Source of the DNA: Argentina anserina
Taxonomy: Eukaryota > Streptophyta > Magnoliopsida > Rosales > Rosaceae
Direction of reading: 5' to 3'
Length of the DNA stretch: 64,000 nucleotides
Assembly: GCF_933775445.1 (NCBI RefSeq)
Contig: NC_065873.1
Coordinates: forward strand, 14,012,001 to 14,076,000
Under the pieces are notes generated by a model that was not told the origin of the DNA, did not search any database, and saw only the letters and a program-made list of their open reading frames with translations. Below, one piece after another: positions 25,287 to 37,686 of this stretch. A program made the translations under genes and the position numbers. Within the stretch, counting starts at the first letter, position 1, and every line of letters starts with the position of its first letter.

Positions 25287-26630
25287 TTAATAATACTGCA
25301 GAAGGGTATATACTGTCTGCACTGCGGTGAGACAGAGAAGTAAACCCGCTGCAATTAAAGAAAGAATCATCCATGGATTAGCACAGTAGTCACGTTTCAA
25401 TTTTGCTTCCCAGTGATTCCATTTCACTTCGTAATAGGTATTCACTTCAGCGCATAGGCCATGATACAGGAACCCTCTGAGCCATGTGTCATTGTAAAGC
25501 TTGTTGAAGACCTGCTTGGAACCATCATCAGCACTCAACCAGTTATCAATTATTTTATCCTCGCAGAGGAGTTCCATATCACTGCTCGAACCAATGAGTC
25601 TGCCCAGCAAAACGGCATAAGAAGTTATTTCATAAGAGCGACCACGATAGCATTGCTCAAAGGCTATTAGGTTCCTCAGCAATGGTTCGGTCATCTCGGT
25701 AACTAGTAGCTGTGGAATTGTAAAAACCCCTTTTTTGAATTTTATGTTCAGTATGCTCTTACTGTCTACCGGGCCTCTTTTAAATTCCACACCTGACTTT
25801 GCGAGTTTAGTTGCCGGAGGAATTTTCCATGCATATTTCTCTCTTGGTTTTTTATATTTCCAGAGACTAGATATTTTCCCAGTGGCTGGAGGTGTAACAT
25901 CTTTGAGTGGAAAAACGAATGAAGTTCTTATAAGATCGAGTATGTGCACCACCTTTTCATTTTCATCTTCTCTCTTATCACCAACATACTCTAAATAGGA
26001 TTTGCACGAATACTTTAGTGATGGTTCTGAGGACAAAACGGTAAGAATGAGTATACGAAGGGAGAGGTAATCGCTGGGGTAAAAATCAAGGGTAAGGGTA
26101 TATAGACGGTCCAGAACAAACCAAGGCAATTGATTCTCTAGTAGCAAAAGGTCATGGTATAGATACTCAATCATGTAATCCATGTTGAATACAGGGTTAT
26201 TTGGAGTATGTCTGTTGTAGTGAAACTTCCGAAATAGTTGTATCAGGAAGCAACCATCAAGTATCAGCATTTCTACAAAGTCATTCTTGCTAAGAGAGTC
26301 GAGTGACTCCTCATAAAATTCACGGGCACGCTCCTCAACAATTAAAATCTCTTCAATCAAAGTATCCAAACTATTTATCTTCATGTTTGAGAGGAGGTTT
26401 TGTAAATACCATTGTTTCAAATCTTGTATCGGTTGCAGTTGTTGAGTTCCTAGATGGAGAGGTCCGATTGAGACAATATGAGGCTGATATGCGTCTGGAT
26501 TATGTTTCCGGAGCAGTTCGGGAACTCTGAAGATGCAACTTGTGGCAGATAAAGGCGCATCATTGTGGAGCTTGGCACTCATGCTGTTTTTCACATCTAT
26601 AACAATGGATGCTCGACTATTACTTGCCAT
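25287..26630 (-). CDS. DUF247 / UPF0481 family protein
   Basis: DUF247 proteins are plant-specific, usually single-exon proteins with a C-terminal membrane anchor. Their biochemical role is unknown, although members have been linked to self-incompatibility in grasses. From the Met at 26630 (MASNSRASIVIDV) the frame gives 447 residues, a normal length. Hallmarks are IFRVPELLRKHNPDAYQPHIVSIGPLH near the start, LDGCFLIQLF, DLLLLENQLPWFVLDRLY, the ATKLAKSGVEFKRG region, NLIAFEQCY, SYAVLLGRLI, and the terminal membrane span ILSLIAAGLLLCLTAVQTVY. An in-frame extension to 26702 (MVYSSVFNVVCNMF) exists, but the later Met fits the family better. I see no inactivating change. Adjacent plants' paralogues are often tandem, but none is seen here. 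Confidence 0.9.
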   Translation of the reverse strand: MASNSRASIVIDVKNSMSAKLHNDAPLSATSCIFRVPELLRKHNPDAYQPHIVSIGPLHLGTQQLQPIQDLKQWYLQNLLSNMKINSLDTLIEEILIVEERAREFYEESLDSLSKNDFVEMLILDGCFLIQLFRKFHYNRHTPNNPVFNMDYMIEYLYHDLLLLENQLPWFVLDRLYTLTLDFYPSDYLSLRILILTVLSSEPSLKYSCKSYLEYVGDKREDENEKVVHILDLIRTSFVFPLKDVTPPATGKISSLWKYKKPREKYAWKIPPATKLAKSGVEFKRGPVDSKSILNIKFKKGVFTIPQLLVTEMTEPLLRNLIAFEQCYRGRSYEITSYAVLLGRLIGSSSDMELLCEDKIIDNWLSADDGSKQVFNKLYNDTWLRGFLYHGLCAEVNTYYEVKWNHWEAKLKRDYCANPWMILSLIAAGLLLCLTAVQTVYTLLQYY

Positions 26631-27778
26631 GTCTTTATCATCAACTCTCCTGAGATACTGAAACATGTTGCATACAACGTTAAATACTGAACTATAGACC
26701 ACGAAACATGATCAAACATCTCAGATTTAAATTCAATGTGGATTTTCAGAATATTTCCTGATATAAATACAATTGTGAATTTTATTACATTACTGAAATG
26801 CAGAGATGTACCTTAAGGAACTGCAATTAATGCAAACTAAGACAAAAACTCATTAGGGGAATGCGATTTTTGCAGTATGCCACTGAAACCAATCAGAAAC
26901 CCACACACACATACACACACACACACACACGTATATATAGAAACTTTGAATATGTCTAGATATTCTAGTGTCTCCAATGTCAATGACTGATTCAAAAAAA
27001 TAAAAATAGAAATGGCCCCCATGTTGTTATTGTCAAGAAAAAACAATACGGAAAAGACTAATACAAATTGGCAAATTGCAGAGAATATCTCTAGGACGCC
27101 TAGTGTCGAAGAGGTCGAAATTAACAACAATAGCTTCACTAGGAAGAATGTCAAACTTCCAAGAGAGCATGGAACGGGAACTGTGAACCAGACAAGCTAA
27201 GGCATTAGCAACAACTCCAACAAGTTAGCCTCGCGCAAGACATGAGTAATAGAGTTTGCTTCAACACTAGCCTCAAGGATCTTGATGTCGTTGATAATTA
27301 ATAAGAATAAGCGTCCAAAGAGTGAGATTTTTTGTCGCACAATTAATGACTAGGGGGCCATCTGTAATTAGTCGTCTGGCTGTTGTCTTGCAATATAATA
27401 ATATATAAGAAAAACATATATATTTTTATTATTTTACCTTCTACTAATTTTGGAGCTATATTCATACGATGACACTCTCTCAGCAGAGCAAGAAACTGGA
27501 CACCACATAATTGAGCAACTTGATAAGAGTAGACTTATTTGATTATGGATAGACAACTCTTTGCATGGGGACTTTGCATGACATTTCACTCAAGTTGATT
27601 TAGTAACAATCGCAGCAGGCCACAAGTTCTGAACTTTTCATCAATTGGATACGCAGATGATGTTTAATTAGTCTTCCACTACATAATTAATTAGACATCA
27701 TGCATGTAGCCATGCATGTACGATGCGTGTATATAAAAGAGACAATAAGTCATATAAAAGAAAAAAATTTAGCATCAG
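26631..27778. other. Intergenic with (CA)n microsatellite
   Basis: A CA-rich microsatellite occupies about 26902-26930. The rest is AT-rich upstream sequence of the DUF247 gene without recognisable coding. Confidence 0.4.
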
Positions 27779-28930
27779 TCCCAAAGTCTTGTGGTAAGGA
27801 CAATGTAGTACCCATATTCTGAGTTGTACCAATTCTGATTAAGTCTAATTTTGTTTATCACAGATTTTGACAAAGTCAGATTATGAAAATATTGATCTGC
27901 CACTTTGCCACTTGATAGTGGGTGCCTTGTGATTATATGAAAGTGTCACTAGCTAATTGACCAGGCCATGACACTACTTGGCAATTGGTATTACTTATAT
28001 ACGCTGACATATATGAAAATGTTAGTTGGACATCGACCGGGAGAAGTTTTGGAGAAGTAAAGCTTTATTTTATATGGAAAAATTTTAATATCGGTTCTAA
28101 AACTCTTGTAGTAAGGTCAATGTAGTACCCAAATTCTCAATTCGTTATCAACACCTAGAAGATGGAGTTGTGACAGAAATTGGTCTCAGACCCATCGTTG
28201 ATGGTGAATTGCGAGTTTGAGTACTACATTGATACGGTTCAACCAATGGCGGACACATGAATTTTTATCTATGGGGGTGAAAATTGGGAAGAAAAGGACT
28301 GCAAAAATTGAAGTGATGAAAAGATATCGAGCAATGATCAATATTTTCGTTGATGTTTGCATCATATTAGTTGTATGTGTTTAAACAACAGAATTTTGAT
28401 CTTTACTGTTATTTTCTATCCAAACAATGAAATACCAGAGTCTACCACTAACATATTGGCTCTATGAGTCAAGTGCATATTATGCAAGTAATAAATTGCA
28501 AATTTATTTAGTCAAAGAACTTGTATATGATCTCTCATATGTTTCTGAGTTGATGGGGCAAAACTTGTAAAAATCTCAGGTTAAACCATACAAAATAGGG
28601 AAAAATACACTCAGTTGACCTCTCTGCGTCCGTATATAGGTACAACTTAGAATATGAATACTATATTGACTTTGACACAAGAATTTAGGGACCTTTGAAA
28701 TTTTTTCCATATAAAATAAAACTTTACTTCTCCAAAACTTCTCCTAGTCGATGTCCAACTAACATTTTAGTATATGTCAGCATATATAAGTAATACCAAT
28801 GCATGGCCCGGTTAATTAGTTAGTGGCACTACATACAATCACAAGGCACACACTATCAAGTGGCAGGTGGCTAATCAATATTTTCATAATATGACTTTGT
28901 CAAAATCTGTCATAAAACAAATAATATATT
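27779..28930. repeat. Long inverted repeat, ~300-bp arms
   Basis: The left arm (about 27860-28150) and right arm (about 28630-28925) are reverse complements at roughly 80-90 percent by eye. Both contain GTTAGTTGGACATCGAC, GAAGTTTTGGAGAAGTAAAG, ATTTTATATGGAAAAA and TGGTATTACTTATATA. The spacer is about 480 bp. A phrase like TCTTGTGGTAAGGACAATG also recurs directly at about 27787 and 28107, and inverted near 28670. The arms may be the termini of a non-autonomous transposon or an inverted duplication. No coding is seen. Confidence 0.75.
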
Positions 28931-29279
28931 GTAGAAAAAATGGAATTGGTCTCCTCATTTCACTGATAATCTCCTTTTTATAGGGGTTATAATTACAATA
29001 GAAAATAAAACCTTAGTCGAATGAGAAAAGAGCACAACACACCTATTACATTTGAGAATAATATATATGTGATAGACTCTTCCTCATGTCTGCATCTCCC
29101 TTGATCTTTACATTAATCATGGAAATTTTAATAACTTTTTCATATTTAATTATGCTTAATTTGGTAGGTATTTATTTACGCCAAATATGCAACGACATGA
29201 ATAAATGTAAATAGTATTCATTCTCATCATGTCGTTTTCTCATTTCTTTATAGGAACTATAAACCTAAACTTTTAGGTA

Positions 29280-29644
29280 TTTTTATCTAAGGCTCTGATT
29301 CAAAATTATCTTGATTCATCCCCTCTGAGGAATTACCAAAACATTTGACTCTTGACCCATTCCAATATAAGGGATTAGTTAATCAAATAATAGATAGTAA
29401 GTGGGTCGGTTTGAAAATAAATGAATTGCTAGTTGTCGAATATTATTCTCGTCAAACTTAATCCTAACTAAAATAAAAAAGGTTCGGCCAATTTGACCCG
29501 CGTGTTTAAGTAAAGGGACTGAGGGAAGTAAGTTAAGGAGTTTGTCGGCTATCCAACTTTCAGGCATTAAGATACGTTTCAGGCATGGATGATTATCATA
29601 AAAAATACCCAGCATATCATAAGATTCCCTTTCTTGAAAATTTT
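29280..29644. mobile_element. ~365-bp insertion within Copia copy A
   Basis: Compared with copy B, this segment splits the phrase CTTTTAGGTATT / TTGTTGCGTGGGCGC. It contains GGGACTGAGGGAAGTA, resembling Stowaway-type MITE ends, but I could not define both ends, so the class is open. Confidence 0.4.
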
Positions 29645-29929
29645 GTTGCGTGGGCGCTGAGTTATACAACGAATCAGAGGTCGAGTCAAGTATATTGTGT
29701 TAAGTGCAGTAATGCGTCTTTGCACTTGTATAGGGAATTTCATTTCCCAACACTTATTCGTCATTTTCCATTTAGAAGAAATGGATCTATCTTTAAAGAT
29801 TTCGACTGATCATAGGAGTTATTGATGCCTCACTTTTAGCCTTTAAAGTGCCTAAGCCGATTGATGATTAATCATGAACATTACAGTCTTCGAGATCCAT
29901 ATCGAGACTCTGTCTTCCCAAAGATCTTT

Positions 29930-30390
29930 TGTTGTTATAAGCGCCTTTAGATCTTAATAGTTATTCGCGATATAAGCAAAGAAGAGTAAACAGAAACACA
30001 CCAAAGTTATAGTGGTTCAGTTGAAGCCTACCTCCACTGTGATCTCTCTTAAGAGATTTACTAGTACTGAAGAATTTAGGTACAAGTACTTGTTGCAAAC
30101 CTTAACCCCTCCATATCTAGCTCCTATCTCTCTATCACCCTTAGCTCTCTCTTTAGGATTTCTATCTCTCTGTCTAAAAACCCCCATGCAGCCCTATTTA
30201 TATCAATAGGGGCTGCTGATACAATAAGGACTATGATTACTAAACCTAACACAAATTCTAATAGAATATTGGAAGATATACTCTCCTAAAACATATAGAA
30301 AAGCTGTGTTAAATTCTTTCATTTCTAAACCTGGATTTGATTACTGAATCCTAACTCTCCAACATGCATCAACGAGCCAAAAACACAACA
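29930..30390 (-). mobile_element. Solo LTR nested in Copia copy A
   Basis: This 461-bp insertion begins TGTTGTTATAAG and ends AAACACAACA, with an exact 5-bp duplication TCTTT (29925-29929 and 30391-30395). Copy B reads straight across the empty site. A TATAAATAG motif on the minus strand (about 30193-30205) suggests minus orientation. No coding is seen. Confidence 0.85.
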
Positions 30391-33325
30391 TCTTTTTCAT
30401 TTTCGACTTCGGATTTACAATACATATCGACATCTCTTTAGTTCATTAAGAGTCCATGTAAATCTATTGAATTCGCAATGACATAATTTATCTTATCCCT
30501 ATTCCAAATCAAGTTTTTACTTCATGAATGTTTCAATTTCCTTTGTAGTGATTCGTGGTTTAGAACCACTTCTTAGGTGGATTAAGTCTGTTCTAGGACT
30601 TCATGTATATCTCTTAATTTTGATCCCTATAGAGATATCTTATTTCAACATTTAAGCTACATTTGTCAGTTTTTCGGAAACTACCAAACTGATAAGGTAG
30701 TGGAGTGCAATGACATTACGAGAATATATCTTTGTGGTCCATTACAAAGGAATATATCCTTGTAGTCGATTCAAGTACGTTTGTGAGAGACTTTACGCCA
30801 TAAGGTGAGTCTAAACTTTTATTTCTCATTACGGATCCTAACAAAGCCACATGATAGGGTTTACGCTTGCGGTGTCGGCTTCACCTGCCAAATATCCAAG
30901 AAATTCTCATGAGGTGGATTTGAGATTATGGATCAATTGATCCGATGTGCCAAACTTACTTTCTTCATTTGATCGAGTATATATTGAACATAAGGTGGTA
31001 TCCCCCTCTTCCTTGGAAAGCCAGGGCTTATGACACCATTTTTGCCACTTTATGGCGTCACTATGCCACCATCTATGGTGGCGACGCAATGCCCAATTCC
31101 TCTTGGGTGGCGTCATGCCCTCTTCTTAGGACATTGAACCTTGCAAGCATATTTGCAGGTAATATCTGTGATCTCATCATTTTGTGCAATAGTGGGGATT
31201 AAGATGAGACACAGTGTGACAAACCACGACAATCTTGTTGTTCCACTTGAACATTCTTTGTTCTTATCTCCCCCTAACAACGGGAAGACTATCTCATCAA
31301 AATGATATTCCGCATATCTACCTTAAAATGAGATCGTTTATCAAGGTTGCAATATGGCGGACAATCTGGATGCTCGTCTCCAATAAGAACACTTATTCAC
31401 ATTAATTGGTTTCACCATTATGCAATGTGACATCGCAATTTGGCACACAGGTTAATCTGGTTGAGCTCAAGGATTGTAAATCCATGTTAATCATGGCGAG
31501 CTCAAGTATTTCGATCATTCGATGTCATGGATTTAATTCATTTTACAATGATGATGGTGATGGCCGGGCAATAGTGAATAATAGGTTGTGTATGCAAATT
31601 TACATTACCCTAAACGGAAATATTTATGTGCATTACCACTATTAAGACTATTACTGTAGTCGTTTTTTCTTGGGACCAAAGTAAATTTGTAACTAGCATA
31701 GGTAGCATTAGTTTTAGTAGTGAATGGTGTGATGACATGTGACCAGCGTGTCGACATATTAACCAATACTATAAAGTATTTAAGGTGTCCGCAAGTTGGT
31801 TGAATTAATCTACATAATTTTCATTGGGTTAATGTTTGAACATAATGTGAATACATATATGTGTCCTTTGCATAGAATGGTCTCAAACCTAATTGCTTTA
31901 AGAGATAGGCTTTGGATAATTAGTTTGTCATAATGTAATCACAACGAACACAAGAAGCACAATAAGAAGTTAGTGTATATACTTGTGCATCAAGATATTT
32001 TACGGTTCCGCCTCAGAGGAGCGACATAATATGGGGATGAAATCGCATTTTCAATTCATCCATAGAATAATTTTTAAGGATTTTTACGGTCTTTTGTTTC
32101 TTTAGTTCTTGCTTCTATGTATTCTAATACATGAATGTCCATGTGTAATTCCTTTAATATATGGACGCACATATCACGACCTGGGTATCCCAGCGAATCG
32201 TGTCAAAACTCAAATATGTCGAAATCCAAAAAGTTCATTTTCTTTTGATGTTGTTGGATTCATATAGCAATTACATACACAATCATTAGAGATTTGCATA
32301 AGTTGCAAATTGTAATCTCTTTTATTCTTTTCACATGAAAAGTCGTTAACATAGATATTTAAAACTTATGAGGGTTCGATTGTCTCATGTTGGCTCTTGT
32401 TACATAAAGTGTCATGAGATATATAGTTAAGACATAAAAAATGGAATATAAACCCAAATTCCTTAGATTAATTTGGTAGAATCGCAAAACGATACTTTCA
32501 TTCGATAAGGTATGTACATTGTGAATCCCGAATGAGTAGAAATGATTGATCCTTATTAATATTATTAATATATCCATCGATGTAGTACTATTGTTCTTTA
32601 TTATTATTATTGTGAGGATCGTATGATGCATTTTTTTGCAATCAGTTATTCATATTATACTGATATTTTGTGAAGTTGTTTTACTTTGTGCGGTACTTCG
32701 CAAAGTCAAAATATTGAAAATCGAACCACTTATATCTTAATTAATATTAAAATATTCTCAATTCATTGAGAAAAATTCACGACTTTTTATTGATGTCAAT
32801 GATTTGCATCAAGGTCTTGTCCAATCCAAAGACACTTCAATACAGAAGTCTCTTTAAATTTTTAGGCATAACATCAATTACAATATCTTGGAAAATTAAA
32901 GCGAGACTATAATTAGAGTCTGGAACTTCATTTAGTGAGCTAGATTCCTATCGCTGTTTTGAATTGAGATTCTTTTTTTTAGGTCATGTTTGTTCGATAG
33001 TGAATATATTTTTTCAAATCGTCGTACTCTCATTATTCTATACTCTTTTTGTAAGAGGGCGCTCCATTGCTCATGTCATATCCCCTATGCATAGTAATTG
33101 TCATTTGCTTTAGGGTTATTACTACATTATTATGCAAAATTTGTTTTAGGAAATTTTTTTGTCCTGAGAGACTTGACGTTGTCATTCAAGATTTTAATTA
33201 TGCTTTCAAGCTATGTGCTGGAAACATATTTGCAAAATTTCAGTTATGGTTGAGTCTTAATTGGTTTGTATGGGAGATTTATACTCAAATTTTTCAGAGT
33301 CCAATATATGTTATGCTGGTTTAAC

Positions 33326-34150
33326 CAACTGTAGATAGAGTACAAGACTTATTAATTTCACAGTCTAACACTCTAAATAGACATACATGAATTAAACATA
33401 GCATGATGCATTATGATCACTTTGAAACTTTGCGTAGTTACATAATCACAATCAAGATATACAAATTAATTAACTTCCAAAAATAAAAATTGGGATTGAT
33501 GACAAGATATTACATTGTCATATTTTTCAATGCTTCGTGAAAATATTTTATCACAGTAATATGTTTGTCCTCTCTTTTTAATTATAAATGCTCATAAAAT
33601 TTCGTTACATGGCAACGCTCATTGCATATAATATGCTAAATAAAATAATTATAAAAATTATATAAACATAGCATGTGCAACAAGTAGAGAGCATATCATC
33701 TAACATGGCTAAGTAATTTACAAAGATGAAGCAATTATCGTACTCACAATACATGTCAAAGACCATGTATAAATATATTGCTTAAATAGTAAATCATAGC
33801 ATTATGACTTAATTACATGCTAAGTAGTCAAATTTTAAAAATTTAAATCTTCATAGCATATAACATGTCACAATATTCAGAGGCTTGCTTTGCTCACGTA
33901 ACATGTATAATCTCATATATATGAATGAAATTTACTAAAAGCGGTAAAGCTAATGTATATCTTTCTTGTAAGTTTGCCAAATAAATTACATATTAAGGGA
34001 TGATTCTGGATCCACTATTCTAAGTTGCTCATCACGTTGTTATTAATAAGAATTAATTTCAGTTTACCTCCTTAAACTTTACACCTAAAATCAATTTACC
34101 CCTTAATTTTTATTTTAATCAGTTCATCCTCTATACTTTCAAATGACATC
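33326..34150. other. AT-rich intergenic sequence
   Basis: No gene, element end or clear repeat was recognised. Several degenerate 'catagcat' and 'catgtcaaa' motifs recur, possibly part of the same fossil element upstream region. Confidence 0.3.
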
Positions 34151-34169
34151 AGACAAAATTCACATTTTC

Positions 34170-35220
34170 TTGGTTAAAATCCGATCAAAAACTATCAAAA
34201 GAATGCTTCAAATAATTAAAATCCGACAAGGTGACAATCTCCTTGAAGTTGGATAAGGCAATAATCTCATAAAAATCTGACTGGCAACAAGTTCATAAAA
34301 ATCCGGCAAGGCAACAATCTCATTAAAATCCGACTGGCAACAAACTCCTTAAAATCTAACAAGACAACACTATAAGCAGTCAACTAAAAGATATGACTTC
34401 CTTATACTAATTTAATAAAATGTCATTGGGATCTTTATCTGTTCCCAAATCCCAAAGGATTGTAATACTAGCTAAATGAACTCTTTGTTAACAAAATAAC
34501 TTGAGTGGAAATTTTTTAATCTGACAATGCAACAATCTAACTAGAATTCGTCAAGCCAACAATCTAATTAAAATCTGTCAAGGAAACTCACTTGAGTTGC
34601 AACAATCTAGTTCATGAAAATCTAACAAGGCGACAATCTCATTAAAACTGGACAAGACAACAATTTCATCAAAATCTGACTGTCAACAAACTCGTTAAAA
34701 TCCGACATGGTAACAATCTCGTTAAAGCTGGACAAGGTCACGAAATACCCTGTTAGAGTACGTAGAGGATCAAAACAAACTAAGCTAAACAATGGTTACC
34801 CCAAGTCCAAGAGTAACAGTCAAAGTAAAGCATTCAAATCTGACTGGCAATCTCATTAAAGTTGGACAAGACAACAATCTCGTTAAAGTCCGACTGGCAA
34901 AAAACTCATTAAAATCTATCATAGCAATAATCTAGTTAACCCAATTCGACAAGACAACAATATAAGCACCCAACTAATAGATATGACTTTCTTGCACCAA
35001 TTCAATGAAATGTCATCGACATCTTTATCTGTTCCCAAATCCTAAATGATTGTAATACTGGCTTAATGAGCTCTATGTTGACAAACTCACTTGAGTTGCA
35101 ACAATCTAATCCGACAAAGCAATAATATGTCACTATAATCCGACAAGACAACTATCTCATTATAATCCGACATACAACAATCTCATTAAAATCCGACAAG
35201 GCAACAATCTGACCTGAGCA
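34170..35220. repeat. Degenerate ~30-bp repeat field with ~590-bp higher-order unit
   Basis: A phrase of the form TCTCATTAAAATCCGAC plus AAGGCAACAA or TGGCAACAA recurs more than twenty times with substitutions. Two longer blocks repeat about 590 bp apart: 34368-34508 and 34957-35102. Both contain AGATATGACTT, ATCTTTATCTGTTCCCAAAT and GATTGTAATACT. This indicates amplification of a composite unit. It is not a CRISPR array: this is plant DNA, and neither spacing nor repeat identity is constant. Confidence 0.75.
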
Positions 35221-35449
35221 GTCAATGACTTCAAGTTGGGCAAAAAATCGCTTGAGAGACCAACTTGTTAGCATAGCATGCTTTAAAATCTCAGAAGGCA
35301 ATATTTCCGAGGGACCAATTAGGACTAGTCTTTATAAAGCTCATAGCTTTCCAATGACAAATTCTCTAGTGAAATTCCGACTAGGACAACACGAGACCAC
35401 ATCAAAAATAATTCCTCTACCCAAGAAAAGAGGGAGCACCAGTGATTGA

Positions 35450-37686
35450 ATTAAGGTTTCATACTTAAAAATTGGGGTTTTCGTCATACCTAGTAAATTT
35501 CTAAGAGGGGCAAATCAAAATCAAAGGGTATGGAACCCTAGATCAAAATGAATCGATTTGGTAATCTAAGGGCAAATCAAAAACACATCACGTGAAATTG
35601 AATTGGAAACTAAAACTATATCAAAACCCTAGGATCGAAATGAATCGATTGAATTAAAATAGATAAAGAGAAAACTAAACTCGAAGGAAAAGAAATTGCA
35701 GAAAAGAGAAAAGAAAGAACAAACCTTAACCTGGTGGTGGTGAGGCGAAGCGATCGAAGCTTAACCCATCTCTCTCTCATGGAGCAGATTTGAAATTCGA
35801 ATTTGAATACCCTAAATTGAGAGAGAGGACCATTTGGGTTAATATTTCAATCTTACAGAGTTAATTATAAGTTTATAACCTCAGCTAGCCAGCTTCACCC
35901 AATAAGAAAATTCGTTGGTTTTTTTTTCTTATTTGAGGTTCTCTTAAAACTTGTGGTAGAAGTCATAGGCAACTTCATTCTAATTTGATTCTTACTATGT
36001 GGAAGGATTAAACCAAATACACAATAATATAATTTTGTTTATACCACTGGATTCTTACTCAAAACATAATCAGGTGACAATTATTTGTTATATAGCCCCT
36101 CAAACTTTGAATTTGAGCATATATCAAATAGAACTCTAGTTGTTATAGTAGGGTTTTAACTTTTAAAGTTGCTAGATTATGTCAAAATATTCATATTGAA
36201 AATCTACAATAGGAGTCATAGGACCATCGGAAACTTGACAAGATGGCGAAGTTAAGGTTCTAACCAAATTCACAATTATTTAATTTGTTAAGTACTGGAT
36301 TAGTGGATACACCCGAAACATAATCAAAAGATAATTATACAGTTAAATAGCAACAATACTGAACTCTGAGAAGTGAGAATACAGTATATCGAATAGAACT
36401 AGAGTTGTAAGAATAGGATTATTGAGTTTCACGTTGGAGGCATAGAATGCGCCAATGCGCTTAACATAGTGATTAAAGAGCAAGAATTAGCATAATTATG
36501 ACAAGTTTCCGGGTCAAGTCCATCAGCATCGTAACATAAACTTATCGCACTTTAGCCTTGGTATATATCCGAACGAGTTGAAGACAAGTATTGAGTTATG
36601 ACCTCGTAATTTTTCAACAGATGAAATCAGCGAACAAGACGACATTTGTCTCTGATACTTGATCGCTTTATGCCTTGCCCTGGTGAAGTAACCGGCAGAG
36701 GATGGAAAAATGAGTTATTTTTGGGAATACGAGTACAACAAGCACGGGACATGTAGAAAAATGGCAAGGCATATTTCCCCTGCTTCTTATACTCATGTCC
36801 CAAAATCAACTCAATTTCCCAAGATGTTCTGTTTCGATTTTGTTGCCGTCGCGATAAAAAGTAAGATGAAACTCTGGTGAGAAATGCATAATGGTAAAAG
36901 AGAAACAAATGAAAAGAAACAGAAAAAAGCAAAATGAAGGAATAGATTTATTCTTGTGGATATGTCTACTGATTTGGGAAAACGGTAATATACAAGGGGT
37001 TCCAGCACTGACTGGGGAAAGGAAAATAGAGTAGGAGGCAAAAGGAAAAGAGAATGAGTGCTGCCATGTGTAAAACGGAGTTTGGAAATTGAACAACCAA
37101 ATGTGTACAGTACAAGGATTTTGAAGATTTGGCAGGGAGTAAAGTTAACATTTATACTGGATAACATCACATCACAAACACAGTGTACATGACATACCTT
37201 CTATTACCATGGTACTTCAACATGCAGTTTATGTAGTTTGGTCATGAAAGGGCCATGAAACTTACCTAATGGCATTGCTGGTATGCTTCCAGGGGAGATA
37301 GAAAACTCTCTTTTCGTGTCCGTCGGATCATCTGCTTGTTAACAGGCCAATTTTACCGGATACCTTTCCCATTAGTCAGATACAACATTGGACAATACAA
37401 GTTATGATAAGCAAACGACCATTTAGCATGACTCAGAAATATATTGCAGCTCGCAAATGTTTATGCTGTAAAAGAACATTGTAGATAAGAGTGAAAAAAG
37501 TACAAAAAATTACAAAGTAGGAAATAGTATGAAAGGAAAGATGAGATAAAGGCAGAGCTCAGCATTAAGAAGCTTGAAATTCTATAGACGTTCAACTATA
37601 TATCAAATTGCATTTTAGACTTTTGGTTTAGTTGGACAAAATTTGCTGCTTACAAAGCTCTGTAAGATGTAGCTGCTTCTGCATTC
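35450..37686. other. Intergenic with a diverged ~200-bp direct repeat
   Basis: About 35960-36160 and 36236-36430 share the ordered phrases AACCAAAT.CACAAT, TACTGGATT, AACATAATCA, and ATCGAATAGAACTAGAG versus ATCAAATAGAACTCTAG. The sequence at about 35700-35830 on the minus strand is purine/pyrimidine-biased like a 5' leader, but no supported coding exon follows. No gene is called. Confidence 0.35.

Larger units (their letters stand above)
28931..33325 (-). mobile_element. Decayed Ty1/Copia element, copy A
   Basis: Read on the minus strand, the integrase C-terminal phrase HFDEIVFPLLGGDK occurs at about 31315-31263, matching the Copia motif CHFDETVFPSLGGDK. The 3' end carries the purine-rich stretches typical of these elements, seen on the plus strand as ATCTCCC and CTCCCCCTAAC. 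It aligns along its length with copy B at 53555-57545 in the same orientation. Extra inserts are present at about 29280-29644 and 29930-30390. The frame is destroyed throughout; it is a fossil. Confidence 0.7.

Noticed and set aside
29379..29809. Open frames on both strands within Copia copy A
   Set aside because: They cross the edge of a nested insertion and match no known protein.
34170..35220. CRISPR-like regular repeats
   Set aside because: Plant nuclear context, variable repeat sequence and spacing, no cas genes.
36627..37170. Several overlapping minus-strand frames rich in Phe/Ser/Leu
   Set aside because: No family resemblance, competing frames in the same bases, and no splice or leader context.
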